39,618 nt of DNA, from the NCBI RefSeq assembly GCF_002435945.1, contig NZ_DIXC01000024.1, positions 1 to 39,618 of the forward strand, given 5' to 3'. The notes beneath the pieces are model-generated. The model searched no databases. It was given only the letters and a program-made list of their open reading frames with translations, and had not been told where the DNA came from. Source of the DNA: Mesotoga sp. UBA6090. GTDB lineage: Bacteria > Thermotogota > Thermotogae > Petrotogales > Kosmotogaceae. Below, piece after piece: positions 7,056-15,356 of the stretch (positions are counted from its first letter, which is position 1; each line of letters opens with the position of its first letter). The position numbers were made by a program, and so were the translations under genes.

Positions 7056-8195
7056 TTGCGTTGTTTATCCAAGGCAGAAAAGGAAGTCTTCTTCGAACTC
7101 TGGCGAAATAAAAATGGGTTGTCAAGAAAATCTATAGCCAAGGCCACGAATCTGAGCAAAGCCACTGTTTCCAGACTCACTCAACAGCTTATCGAAAAGG
7201 GCTTTGTTCTGGACAGCACGCCCGTGCCCTCTGCGCACAAAGGAAGACCGTATTCGGTGCTCAATGTGAACAACGGAGAGCTGCTTGTCGGCGGAGTTCA
7301 CATTCATTCTAAGACGATGAACATTGTTTTGGGCGACCTGTCAGGCAGAGTCAAACATGTACGATCTCTGGATCATTCGAGAAGTGACGTTCTGGATAGG
7401 CTGTACGAAATACCGAAGATCATACGGAATGGTTTTGACGAAAATATCTCCTCAGTCCTTGTTTTCAGCATTGTGACACCGGGAATAGTGGACGAATCGA
7501 CAGGGACTGTTGTTAAGAGCTTCTACACGCAGAGCGAAACGGTCAATCTTAAGAAGCTCGGCGACGAATGGGACACAACAATCGAAACAGAGAATGACGC
7601 TAACGCTTTGCTGGTTTCAGAAATGCTTCTAGGCTCTATTCCGTTAAGAGACGCTTTGTACATAGATAGAGAGTTTGGAGCTTCTCTCGTGCTTGATGGA
7701 AGGATTTTCAGAGGGCCGCATGGAGGTGCCGGAGAATTTGGTCACCTTCAGGTTGATCCTTCCGGTCCTGAATGTTGGTGCGGCAAGAGGGGCTGTGTGG
7801 CTGCCTTTTTCGATCCCAAAAACCTGCACGACACGTTTTCCGGATTGGTACCGAACAGCAGTTTGAAATTGAACGATCCTTCCTTTCTGAAGTTCCTGAA
7901 TGAACTGTACTCAAGAAACGACACAGAAGATTATGTGAGAGCTTTTCAACAACTACTGGATAAACTTGCAGCAGCTATTGCAAATGTCGTCGACTTGCTA
8001 GGGCTGGACACTATAGTACTTAACAGCCGCAACCCTTTCTTTTCTGACAAAGCAGTTGATTATCTTAGAGACAAGGTATCTTATATGTCACTGGGCCATA
8101 CTGAGCTCAAAATGATTATTCTTAAGGTTACAGAACAAAAGCTTTTGAGAACACCCCTTGCAGTTTCAATAGGGAGAATACTGGGAATCTTTTAG
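7056..8195 (+). CDS. ROK-family transcriptional regulator
   Basis: An N-terminal winged helix-turn-helix (residues ~10-60; S-I-A-K-A-T-N-L-S-K-A-T-V-S-R) is followed by a ROK sugar-kinase-like domain. The domain shows E-N-D-A-N-A and the zinc site His230 with Cys240-x-Cys242-x4-Cys247. Two usual features are altered: the glutamate normally two residues after the last cysteine is alanine (Ala249), and the phosphate-binding G-T-G-I-G loop reads E-F-G-A-S, so no kinase activity is expected. TTG at 7056 is chosen because GAGAGGTG ends six bases upstream; ATG at 7050 would touch it. It is likely a sugar-responsive repressor of this operon, acting at the palindromes at 5909 and 6060 (inferred). Confidence 0.85.
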   Translation: MRCLSKAEKEVFFELWRNKNGLSRKSIAKATNLSKATVSRLTQQLIEKGFVLDSTPVPSAHKGRPYSVLNVNNGELLVGGVHIHSKTMNIVLGDLSGRVKHVRSLDHSRSDVLDRLYEIPKIIRNGFDENISSVLVFSIVTPGIVDESTGTVVKSFYTQSETVNLKKLGDEWDTTIETENDANALLVSEMLLGSIPLRDALYIDREFGASLVLDGRIFRGPHGGAGEFGHLQVDPSGPECWCGKRGCVAAFFDPKNLHDTFSGLVPNSSLKLNDPSFLKFLNELYSRNDTEDYVRAFQQLLDKLAAAIANVVDLLGLDTIVLNSRNPFFSDKAVDYLRDKVSYMSLGHTELKMIILKVTEQKLLRTPLAVSIGRILGIF

Positions 8196-8207
8196 GAGGT
8201 GCGTTTT

Positions 8208-9452
8208 ATGAGCAAGAGAGTTATTATATTGTTTATTGCATCATTGCTGTTGATTACTTCTGTAATGGCGAAAACAACTATCGTCCACTGGATGCACCAC
8301 TCGCCAAGCAGAGCAATGATTATCATGGAAATGGCTTCTCAATTTATGAATGAAAACCCGGATGTAGAAATCAAGGTTCAGACAATACCGTATTCAGAGT
8401 ACAAGACTAAGCTCCTGGCTGCGCTTGCTGCAGGAAGCGGGCCAGATGTTGCACAGATTCCGGCCACGGCCATGGAGGAATTCTTCGGTTATGGTCTGAT
8501 TCAACCGATAACGCCCAGCGTTGCAACAGCTGAAGAGATGAGAGAGACATGCATAGAAGCAGCAATAGATAAGCTCATCATTGACGGTCAGCTGTACGGT
8601 TTTCCGACCGACGTTCAGACAATTGTTCTCTTCTACAATCCATATCTCTTCGAACAGGCGGGCCTTGACCCCTACAGCGCTCCTCAAAACTGGACCGAAC
8701 TCCTTGAGTACGCGAAGAAGCTGACAGTTTGGGAAGGGAACAAAATGGTTCAGTCCGGACTCGGAATTGAAGGCTACGAACCGGTTATTGAGAGTTTCAT
8801 GAGACAGGCGGGCGCAACGTTCTGGGCAAGCGATGAAGAAACTAGAGTAGTGTATGAAGACGCTCAGCTTGAAGGCTTGACATTCCTGACTGATGCGGTG
8901 CTAGAACACAAAGTATACGTACCGGAATTCGGTTCAAGGTGGACGGGATTCAGGCAGATAAAGGAAGCTATGGTATTCGGACATGGAGCAATGGTTGGTT
9001 CTTTCCAGGTCGGCGGGCATCCTGATCTTGTATTTAGAACTGCCATCCCTCCTGCACATCCCGAGACGGGTAATCGAAGCTCGGTCCTGACAAGCTGGGC
9101 TCTCGTTCTCATGAGCGATTGCAGAACCCCCGAAATTGCTTCGGAATGGCTAGCGTTTATTAGCTCGCCCGAAGCCCAGAAACTGTGGTTCAAGGACACA
9201 GGAGAACTCCCTTCTTATTATAGCGTGATCAATGATCCTGAGTTTTCAGATGATCCTTTGTTGAGCCCGATTCTAGATTCACTGAACTATGCCGTACCAA
9301 CCTTTTCAGCAGGTTGGGGAAATCCGGCCGCTCTTCTCAGGGAGACGGCGTACAACAACGTAATCAACAAGGGCGCAGATCCTGAAGAAGCGCTCAAGAA
9401 GGCAATAGACGAAATCAACCAGTATCTAGAAGAGACTTTTGGAATATTCTGA
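8208..9452 (+). CDS. Sugar ABC transporter substrate-binding protein (family 1)
   Basis: This secreted solute receptor for the importer encoded by the next two genes is 414 residues long. It begins with a signal peptide (S-K-R-V-I-I-L-F-I-A-S-L-L-L-I, cleavage after V-M-A). The fold signature is typical of family 1 extracellular sugar-binding proteins: T-I-V-H-W near the N-terminus, A-A-G-S-G-P-D-V-A, and Y-G-F-P-T-D-V-Q with an L-F-Y-N segment. ATG at 8208 lies eight bases after AGGAGG; an upstream GTG in frame is inside the ribosome site. No lipobox cysteine is seen, so anchoring to the membrane is uncertain. The ligand cannot be told from sequence; the context suggests a sugar, polyol or their phosphoesters. 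Confidence 0.9.
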   Translation: MSKRVIILFIASLLLITSVMAKTTIVHWMHHSPSRAMIIMEMASQFMNENPDVEIKVQTIPYSEYKTKLLAALAAGSGPDVAQIPATAMEEFFGYGLIQPITPSVATAEEMRETCIEAAIDKLIIDGQLYGFPTDVQTIVLFYNPYLFEQAGLDPYSAPQNWTELLEYAKKLTVWEGNKMVQSGLGIEGYEPVIESFMRQAGATFWASDEETRVVYEDAQLEGLTFLTDAVLEHKVYVPEFGSRWTGFRQIKEAMVFGHGAMVGSFQVGGHPDLVFRTAIPPAHPETGNRSSVLTSWALVLMSDCRTPEIASEWLAFISSPEAQKLWFKDTGELPSYYSVINDPEFSDDPLLSPILDSLNYAVPTFSAGWGNPAALLRETAYNNVINKGADPEEALKKAIDEINQYLEETFGIF

Positions 9453-9462
9453 TCCTAGACCA

Positions 9463-9480
9463 GGGGCTGGCGGCAGGCCC
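9463..9480 (+). promoter_or_regulatory. Intercistronic hairpin after the binding-protein gene
   Basis: GGGGCTG (9463-9469) and CAGGCCC (9474-9480) pair with one mismatch around a 4-base loop, ten bases after the stop codon, with no T-run. Similar GC-rich hairpins follow both other binding-protein genes in this window. It probably protects the upstream message, raising the binding protein relative to the permeases. Confidence 0.5.
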
Positions 9481-9497
9481 GATGCGGAGGTCTTTCA

Positions 9498-10748
9498 ATG
9501 TTCGAGCTATCCAAGAATGTGTTGAACAAAATCTTAATAGTTGCAGGCCTGTTCCTGATAATTATCTCTTTCTTCCTGCCCTACGCATCGGGAGAAGTTC
9601 AATTCAGTGTTTCTGACTTCTCTTTTTGGGGAACTATTAACCTTTTGCCCGTCTATATTGTTCTGATCTGCCTTTTTGCTCTGTTCTTTGCGACAAAGAA
9701 GATCTCATTTCTACTGGGAACAGCTGTTTCTTTATTAGTACTGAACATCACTGTCATTTTCATGAGAGCCGAATGGCAGGAGGTTTTGAGATCCAAGTTC
9801 TTTCTCGATTTTCTGGGCGTTGCCGGTTACGGATGGTGGATTTCTTTGATCGGCAGCGCTGTACTTCTCGTTGCCGTCGTAAGACTAATTCCGGACAAGA
9901 AGAGAGCTCCGTATCTGTTCATTCTGCCATCTATATTTGGAGTCTTCTTTCTCACCTTCTTCCCGGCAATGTTCGCTTTTTTCATCTCGTTTCACAGATG
10001 GAATATCCTCTTGCCAAACAAACCATTTGTGGGTCTCGCGAATTTCAGGAAAGCCTTTACCGACGAGTATTTTCTGAGATCACTCTGGATAAGTTTCAAG
10101 TATGCTCTTGGCGTGATACCGACAAAAATCGTGATTTCCTTTTTCTTTGCTCTTCTCATTTACTCTATCCCGAGATTCAAGAGCGTATTCAGGGTGATAT
10201 ACTTCCTTCCCTCCGTGACTTCTGTCGTTGCTATAAGCGTCATCTGGAGCTGGATATACCATCCGTACTATGGAGTTGCGAACTATCTCATAAGCCTTTT
10301 TGGAGCAGAGCCGATAAACTGGCTGGGCGATCCGGAAATAGCCATCTGGTCCGTGGTTCTCGTTTCAGTTTGGAGATCCGTCGGATACAACATAATAATC
10401 TTCCTGGCCGGGCTGAACAACATACCGAGGATTATTCTGGAAGCCTCGGACATCGACGGAGCAACGCGCTGGCAGAAGGTGAAGAACATCATAATTCCGC
10501 TAATGAAGCCTTCACTGGTTTTTGTGTTCATAACTTCAACGATCGGCGCGATTCAGGTCTTCACAGAGATATACATGATGACAGGAGGAAATGCCGATAC
10601 GAAAACGGCCGTCTTCTACATCTGGCAGACTGGGTTCAATAAGTTGCAGATGGGGTACTCGAGTTCAATGTCGATCGTTCTATTTGCAATAATCTTGGTG
10701 ATTACTCTTATTCAGATGAGGGTCACAAAGATTTTCAAGGAGGAGTGA
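9498..10748 (+). CDS. Sugar ABC transporter permease (MalF-type) with extra N-terminal membrane domain
   Basis: An inner-membrane channel subunit of 416 residues. From residue ~135 (K-K-R-A-P-Y-L-F-I-L-P) it is an ordinary six-helix MalF-type permease, with the EAA loop that contacts the ATPase visible as E-A-S-D-I-D-G-A-T-R-W-Q-K. The first ~130 residues are additional and hold about four hydrophobic segments (roughly 12-30, 48-65, 70-88 and 110-128). Binding-protein-dependent sugar permeases of this type are usually about 290-310 residues. The ribosome site GGAGG precedes ATG 9498. No ATPase gene is present in the operon, so a shared MsmX/MsiK-type ATPase encoded elsewhere is presumably used. 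Confidence 0.88.
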   Translation: MFELSKNVLNKILIVAGLFLIIISFFLPYASGEVQFSVSDFSFWGTINLLPVYIVLICLFALFFATKKISFLLGTAVSLLVLNITVIFMRAEWQEVLRSKFFLDFLGVAGYGWWISLIGSAVLLVAVVRLIPDKKRAPYLFILPSIFGVFFLTFFPAMFAFFISFHRWNILLPNKPFVGLANFRKAFTDEYFLRSLWISFKYALGVIPTKIVISFFFALLIYSIPRFKSVFRVIYFLPSVTSVVAISVIWSWIYHPYYGVANYLISLFGAEPINWLGDPEIAIWSVVLVSVWRSVGYNIIIFLAGLNNIPRIILEASDIDGATRWQKVKNIIIPLMKPSLVFVFITSTIGAIQVFTEIYMMTGGNADTKTAVFYIWQTGFNKLQMGYSSSMSIVLFAIILVITLIQMRVTKIFKEE

Positions 10749-10750
10749 CC

Positions 10751-11587
10751 TTGAGATCTAAGAGGAAGACCAACATCATTGTCTATTCTATTTCATATAC
10801 GCTGTTGATAGCTTTTTCCATCATTATGATCATGCCCTTTGTATGGATGATCCTCTCTACATTCAAAGACCAGAGTGAGCTTATGAGATTTCCCCCCAAG
10901 TTCCTGCCTGACAAGTTCACCTTAAATAACTATGTCGAGGTATTCAGTTCAGTTCCCTTCTTAAGGTATTATCTGAACAGTATTCTTATAAGTACCGTAG
11001 CGGTCACTCTCACATTGCTAACTTCCAGTCTTGCCGGTTTCGCCTTTGCGAAGTACAAGTTCAGAGGCAGAAATACAATCTTTAAGACTCTGCTCGGCGC
11101 TATGATGATTCCTTTTCCTGTTACCATAATCCCGCTGTATATAATGATCTACAATTTAGGTCTTGTGGACACCTATTTAGCTCTGATTGTCACGGGTTCG
11201 GTAAGCATATTCGGCATATTCCTAATGAGACAATTCATTGTTACTATCCCAGACGACTTGATAGATGCAGCCAGGATTGACGGCTGTTCGGAGTTCCAGA
11301 TCTACAGAATCATTGTGATTCCAAACATCAGGGCGCCGCTCTCTGCTCTGGCGATCTTTTCCTTCATGTCGACCTGGAACGCTTTCCTGTGGCCTCTTCT
11401 GGTTGTGAACAATGATGAGCACAGGACAGTTCAGCTCGGAGTACAGTATTTCACCCAGCGTTATGGGGATTTGATGCATCTTCAGATTACGGCAGCCGCA
11501 ATGGCCGTTATACCGATAGTGGTGTTGTATCTCTTGTTGCAGAAGCAATTCATTGAGGGCATTACGATGACCGGTTTGAAGGGCTAG
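10751..11587 (+). CDS. Sugar ABC transporter permease (MalG-type)
   Basis: The second channel subunit of the importer has about 278 residues and six predicted membrane segments. It carries the EAA-loop pattern D-A-A-R-I-D-G-C-S-E-F-Q-I-Y, in which the usual Ala after Gly is Cys. TTG at 10751 is taken as the start because AAGGAGGAG (10737-10745) sits the right distance before it; GTG at 10745 overlaps both the ribosome site and the previous stop. It follows the MalF-type gene with two bases between, indicating translational coupling. It ends in the usual M-T-G-L-K-G tail of MalG-type proteins. Confidence 0.9.
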   Translation: MRSKRKTNIIVYSISYTLLIAFSIIMIMPFVWMILSTFKDQSELMRFPPKFLPDKFTLNNYVEVFSSVPFLRYYLNSILISTVAVTLTLLTSSLAGFAFAKYKFRGRNTIFKTLLGAMMIPFPVTIIPLYIMIYNLGLVDTYLALIVTGSVSIFGIFLMRQFIVTIPDDLIDAARIDGCSEFQIYRIIVIPNIRAPLSALAIFSFMSTWNAFLWPLLVVNNDEHRTVQLGVQYFTQRYGDLMHLQITAAAMAVIPIVVLYLLLQKQFIEGITMTGLKG

Positions 11588-11601
11588 TAAGGGGTGATTA
11601 A

Positions 11602-12702
11602 ATGAAAAAGCTTCTGACATCTTTTATCTTGATCCTATTCTTATCTTCCGTTTTTCTCTCAATGGAAAGCAGTGAACCTGAGAATATTGTGATCTTGATT
11701 TGTGATGGGATGGGTTTTAACCATCTATATATATCGGAACTCGTAACGGGAGAAGTCATGGGAAGCCACAGTCCAATCGTAAGTATCGGTAGAAACGAGG
11801 CTCTAGATAATCTTGTCACCGATTCCGCAGCAGCCGCAACCGCAATCTTTTCCGGTGTCAAAACAATTACTGGATATCTTGGAGTGAATGCGTTGGGTGA
11901 AGAAGTGAATACTCTTGCGGATATTCTGAAAGAGCAGGGTTGGTGGCTCGGTCTGATAACGAACACGCGTTACTACGACGCCACTCCGGCAGCCCTTTAC
12001 GCTCACGCCCATAGAAGGGAAACGGAAGTTATCACGGACTTTCTCATGGAGAGCCCTCTCGATTTGTTCTACGCCGGTGGTCTTGAGCAGCTGGGAATCA
12101 ATCCCTTCACTCAGAAGCCGACTCCGAGAAGCAGAATACACGAACTGATAGCCAGCGGCTACAGGGTCCTCGGGTTGAATTTCAAAGAGATCGGATCTCC
12201 GGAATTAGAAGACCTGAAAGGGACCGTTGCATTTGTAACCATGGGAGACAAGAACTTTGAGAACGAATTGCTTCCCGGTGAACCCACTCTTCTCGAAATG
12301 GTTGAAAGAGCCTTCGAAGTGTTTTTGGATGAAGAGAGAAGCAAGTTTCTGGTAATTGAAGCCGGCAGAATAGACGATGCTTCACATGTCAACGATTCAG
12401 AGGGTGTGCTGGCTGAACTGAGTGCTTTCAGAGACGTGCTATCTTATTTGCTTTCGCAGTTGTCTTTGGACAGAGATCTCCTGATTGTACTTTCAGACCA
12501 CGAGACCGGAGGAGTCGCGATACCTTATGGCAAACCAGATGGTGACTTCACTTTGAGCTGGTCTAGTAACGACCACACGGCCACCTATGTTCCGATAATT
12601 GCCTACGGCAAAGGATCGGAAATCTTCCAAGGTTTCTACCATTTGAAGGAGATTCCTAGAAAGATATTCGAACTGTTGGATGTGAGCATATGCGTAGAAT
12701 AG
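11602..12702 (+). CDS. Secreted alkaline phosphatase (PhoA superfamily)
   Basis: A metal-dependent phosphomonoesterase expected outside the cytoplasm: a signal peptide covers residues 1-20. The core of the alkaline phosphatase family is complete. Asp35 lies in D-G-M-G, the nucleophile Ser75 in T-D-S-A-A-A-A-T, Asp258 and His262 in R-I-D-D-A-S-H, Asp299-His300-Glu301 in S-D-H-E-T-G-G, and His325 in N-D-H-T-A. At 366 residues it is a short, compact member. AAGGGGTG precedes ATG 11602, only 14 bases after the permease. Placement directly after the importer suggests it removes phosphate from a substrate before uptake. The specific substrate is unknown. Confidence 0.9.
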   Translation: MKKLLTSFILILFLSSVFLSMESSEPENIVILICDGMGFNHLYISELVTGEVMGSHSPIVSIGRNEALDNLVTDSAAAATAIFSGVKTITGYLGVNALGEEVNTLADILKEQGWWLGLITNTRYYDATPAALYAHAHRRETEVITDFLMESPLDLFYAGGLEQLGINPFTQKPTPRSRIHELIASGYRVLGLNFKEIGSPELEDLKGTVAFVTMGDKNFENELLPGEPTLLEMVERAFEVFLDEERSKFLVIEAGRIDDASHVNDSEGVLAELSAFRDVLSYLLSQLSLDRDLLIVLSDHETGGVAIPYGKPDGDFTLSWSSNDHTATYVPIIAYGKGSEIFQGFYHLKEIPRKIFELLDVSICVE

Positions 12703-13457
12703 TATTTTTCTTTTTGTTTCCAATATTGCTTGGAGGGACTCTAATGGGAACATCTTTGACCGTAATGACATACAACATAAGACATGGATTGGGAATCGAT
12801 GATATTCTCGATTTCTCAAGAGTTGTCGAGACTATAAGGGGTGTAGATCCGGATATTCTTATCCTCAATGAAGTAGATCAGGAAAACTCCAGAAGCGGAG
12901 GACTGAGACAGGCAGAGATTGTTGCCAATGAACTCAACATGAGTTACTTCTTCAGTCTTGCAGAGGGCAAGAGCAACTACGGGAACGCTGTTCTCAGTAA
13001 ACTCCCGATAAAGGCCGAATTTGGTTTCGTGCTTCCAAGACCTGAATGGATGCTTGCAGTTGATAGAGGATGTGCCGCAATAGTCACTGAGGTTGACGGC
13101 CGGGATATCCTGGTGATGGGGACACATCTCGGTCTTGGTGGAATCATGGAAGTCCAGACAGAGCTCAGGAAGATCCTTGAGGTGTATCTTGAGTACGAAG
13201 AGATTCCGGCAATTATTGGCGGAGATCTTAACGCCGAATGGTATGATCTCCAGTATGGCGTTCCTGAGTTTTTTGATCACTTCAGATCGGTGAACCATGA
13301 GCTCGACAAGAGCCTTCACACAATCCCAGCAGATAGACCGGGCAAGCAGATTGATTATATCTTCGTGAATCACTATTTCGATATCATCGACGCATTTACC
13401 GTCGATTCGTACGCGTCAGATCATCTACCTGTCGTTTCGAGGCTGGTCCTGAAATGA
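12690..13457 (+). CDS. Secreted endonuclease/exonuclease/phosphatase-family (EEP) phosphodiesterase
   Basis: A DNase I-fold, Mg-dependent hydrolase of 255 residues. A short hydrophobic N-terminus (residues 4-18) suggests export. All catalytic positions of the fold are visible: Asn29 (T-Y-N-I-R-H), Glu61 (L-N-E-V-D), His146 (G-T-H-L), Asp179 and Asn181 (G-G-D-L-N), Asp222 (Q-I-D-Y-I) and Asp244-His245 (A-S-D-H-L-P). The family includes sphingomyelinases, inositol-polyphosphate 5-phosphatases and nucleases. Here, with a sugar importer and dehydrogenases, a phosphodiester of a sugar or polyol is more likely than nucleic acid. It overlaps the alkaline phosphatase gene by 13 bases. Confidence 0.88.
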   Translation: MRRIVFFFLFPILLGGTLMGTSLTVMTYNIRHGLGIDDILDFSRVVETIRGVDPDILILNEVDQENSRSGGLRQAEIVANELNMSYFFSLAEGKSNYGNAVLSKLPIKAEFGFVLPRPEWMLAVDRGCAAIVTEVDGRDILVMGTHLGLGGIMEVQTELRKILEVYLEYEEIPAIIGGDLNAEWYDLQYGVPEFFDHFRSVNHELDKSLHTIPADRPGKQIDYIFVNHYFDIIDAFTVDSYASDHLPVVSRLVLK

Positions 13458-14563
13458 AGAATATACCTCTTCTTTTCGTTACTATCGATTCGCTTGGACC
13501 GGAGGTTTTGAAGAAGGCCAGGACTCCTTTCCTGGATAGTATTGCCGAGACTGGTTCAACGGTTAAGGATATGAGATCGTGCTTTCCTACGCTGACAACA
13601 CCCATGATGAGCACCATATTGACGGGCGTGTATCCGGAGAAACATGGAATATTCTCTAATTCCGTCCTGAACAGAGAGGAGATGAAAGTTGAGGGTAAAC
13701 TCCGGGATCTCAGAAGACCGCCAGTGACAGATTGTCTGTCCGAGAACAACTACAGTATTCTCTCCATACAGCATTTCATGCTTCAGGGAAGAAAAGGAGT
13801 AAAACATGTTCAGGTTGACGGAAATAGAAGCAGTGCTATCCGGAAGGCGCTACTGAAAGAGTTAGAGAAGAAGAAGTTTGACGCTATCTTCTGTCTTTAC
13901 CAGTCTCTAGATAGTGTAGGGCATAAGTACGGGCCACTGCACTCTAAGACGATAAGAGAACTGGAAGAGATAGACGGCGAGTTGAAGCTTGTGTCCGATT
14001 TTCTCGAAGAAACCGTCGGAGGCTTCGTCATTGTCATCAGCTCTGATCATTCAATGTCATTGGCCGACAGTCCCACGGATTTCGATCTAGCTGAGGTAAT
14101 AAAGAGCATCGGTCTCAAAGCCGAACTGGGCAAGGAGGGAAAGAGTATTTCAGAAGAGACTGACATTCTGATGCTCAAGTACCCCACCGTAAACATCTAC
14201 ACTCTTACAGAAGAAGCAAGAGAAAAGAAAACTCTTCTGGTGGACACTCTAAGAAAGATCAGCGTAATAGACAGAATCTATACAGAAGAAGAAATGGAGA
14301 AGCTGCATAACCGGGAGTACGCCGATATCGCCTTCTGCTTGAAAAGAGGTTATTCAAACTCATTGAAGTCGAAAATACTCGGATCGTTTTTTGGATATCA
14401 CGGAACCTATCATGAGGAGCCTTCCGTGTTTATGTTTAGAGATATTCACAAGACAAAGAATTGTATAGAGAAAGGTACGCTAGTCGATATTGCGCCAACA
14501 ACTCTCGATTTACTGGACATAAAGTCATCTGTCGATTTCGATGGAATATCACTGAAGAAATGA
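13454..14563 (+). CDS. Type I phosphodiesterase / nucleotide pyrophosphatase-like (NPP) hydrolase
   Basis: This second alkaline-phosphatase-superfamily enzyme is of the NPP branch and has no signal peptide, so it is probably cytosolic. Active-site elements in order are Asp12 (T-I-D-S), the threonine nucleophile region F-P-T-L-T-T-P (Thr48 likely), H64-G-I, Asp153 and His157 (S-L-D-S-V-G-H), Asp198-His199 (S-S-D-H-S-M) and His316 (G-Y-H-G-T-Y). Relatives cleave phosphodiesters such as nucleotide or glycerophosphodiesters; phosphonoacetate hydrolases are also close. Its start overlaps the previous stop (ATGA). An intracellular diesterase beside an extracellular one suggests that intact or partly processed diesters are also imported. 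Confidence 0.87.
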   Translation: MKNIPLLFVTIDSLGPEVLKKARTPFLDSIAETGSTVKDMRSCFPTLTTPMMSTILTGVYPEKHGIFSNSVLNREEMKVEGKLRDLRRPPVTDCLSENNYSILSIQHFMLQGRKGVKHVQVDGNRSSAIRKALLKELEKKKFDAIFCLYQSLDSVGHKYGPLHSKTIRELEEIDGELKLVSDFLEETVGGFVIVISSDHSMSLADSPTDFDLAEVIKSIGLKAELGKEGKSISEETDILMLKYPTVNIYTLTEEAREKKTLLVDTLRKISVIDRIYTEEEMEKLHNREYADIAFCLKRGYSNSLKSKILGSFFGYHGTYHEEPSVFMFRDIHKTKNCIEKGTLVDIAPTTLDLLDIKSSVDFDGISLKK

Positions 14564-14573
14564 GGTTTGAGAA

Positions 14574-15338
14574 TTGATTCTGACAAAACTTGATTATCAT
14601 CTGCACACAAGCTATTCAGATGGAGAGATGAGTTTCCCCCAGCTTCTTGAAGCTTTGGAAGGCAATGTGAATGTATGTGGCGTGACCGATCACTTTGAGC
14701 TAAGCCATCCATGCAGCATAGAGTTCACAAAAGACTATCTTGAGGCCTTCGGGGCTTTCAAAGAGAAGGCCCTAAGACTCGGCATTTCCGCTCATCTCGG
14801 CGTGGAGACCGGACTCGCAAAGAGCGGCATACTGTTACCCTATATGATGAGTGAAATTGAGTACGTCATTGCGAGCCTTCATAGAGTTCCTTTAGAGGGA
14901 GCAAGCAGTGAAGAATACTGGGAAGCTTACAAAAGCATTATTTCTGAAAATGCGCGAAGAGGAGGCTTTCAGATTCTGGGACACGTTGAGGGTTATCTCC
15001 CGCTCCTACCTCTTCTTGATCACGATCCGGGATTCGACAAAAAAAGGGAGATTGAGCGGCAGATCATTCATAAGCACTTCACGCCTGACTGGTACTCACG
15101 TCTGGCAAAGGATCTAGAGGCAAATGATATTGCACTTGAAATACATGAGCCATCAAAAACACCACGATTGGAAGTTCTGGATATTATGAAACGCTCCGGA
15201 GTTGCTTTCTCTTACGGAACCGATTCCCACATACCTGAGCAAGTGTCGAAGAGAAGTTATCTGAAAAGAGTCATCCAGGAACTCGATCTGAAGGAAAGTG
15301 ATTTTCTCGATATCGAGACGATTAAATCGAAAACATAG
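14574..15338 (+). CDS. PHP-domain phosphoesterase (histidinol-phosphatase-like)
   Basis: A 254-residue cytosolic trinuclear-metal phosphatase of the PHP superfamily. Motif I is D-Y-H-L-H-T-S-Y-S-D-G (His9, His11, Asp16), motif II T-D-H-F-E (Asp39, His40), then G-V-E-T-G, S-L-H-R, G-H-V-E-G, and the final Y-G-T-D-S-H. Histidinol phosphatases and various sugar or nucleotide phosphatases share this fold. No histidine-biosynthesis gene is near, and the operon context argues for a sugar- or polyol-phosphate monoesterase. The start is TTG at 14574 with GAGG eight bases upstream, ten bases after the NPP gene. Confidence 0.85.
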   Translation: MILTKLDYHLHTSYSDGEMSFPQLLEALEGNVNVCGVTDHFELSHPCSIEFTKDYLEAFGAFKEKALRLGISAHLGVETGLAKSGILLPYMMSEIEYVIASLHRVPLEGASSEEYWEAYKSIISENARRGGFQILGHVEGYLPLLPLLDHDPGFDKKREIERQIIHKHFTPDWYSRLAKDLEANDIALEIHEPSKTPRLEVLDIMKRSGVAFSYGTDSHIPEQVSKRSYLKRVIQELDLKESDFLDIETIKSKT

Positions 15339-15356
15339 AGGATTTTGGGAGGAACA

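Noticed and set aside
9773..10642. 289-codon open frame on the plus strand
   Set aside because: It is an alternative frame inside the MalF-type permease, rich in Arg/Ser/His with no family pattern; the permease frame has clear membrane segments and an EAA loop.
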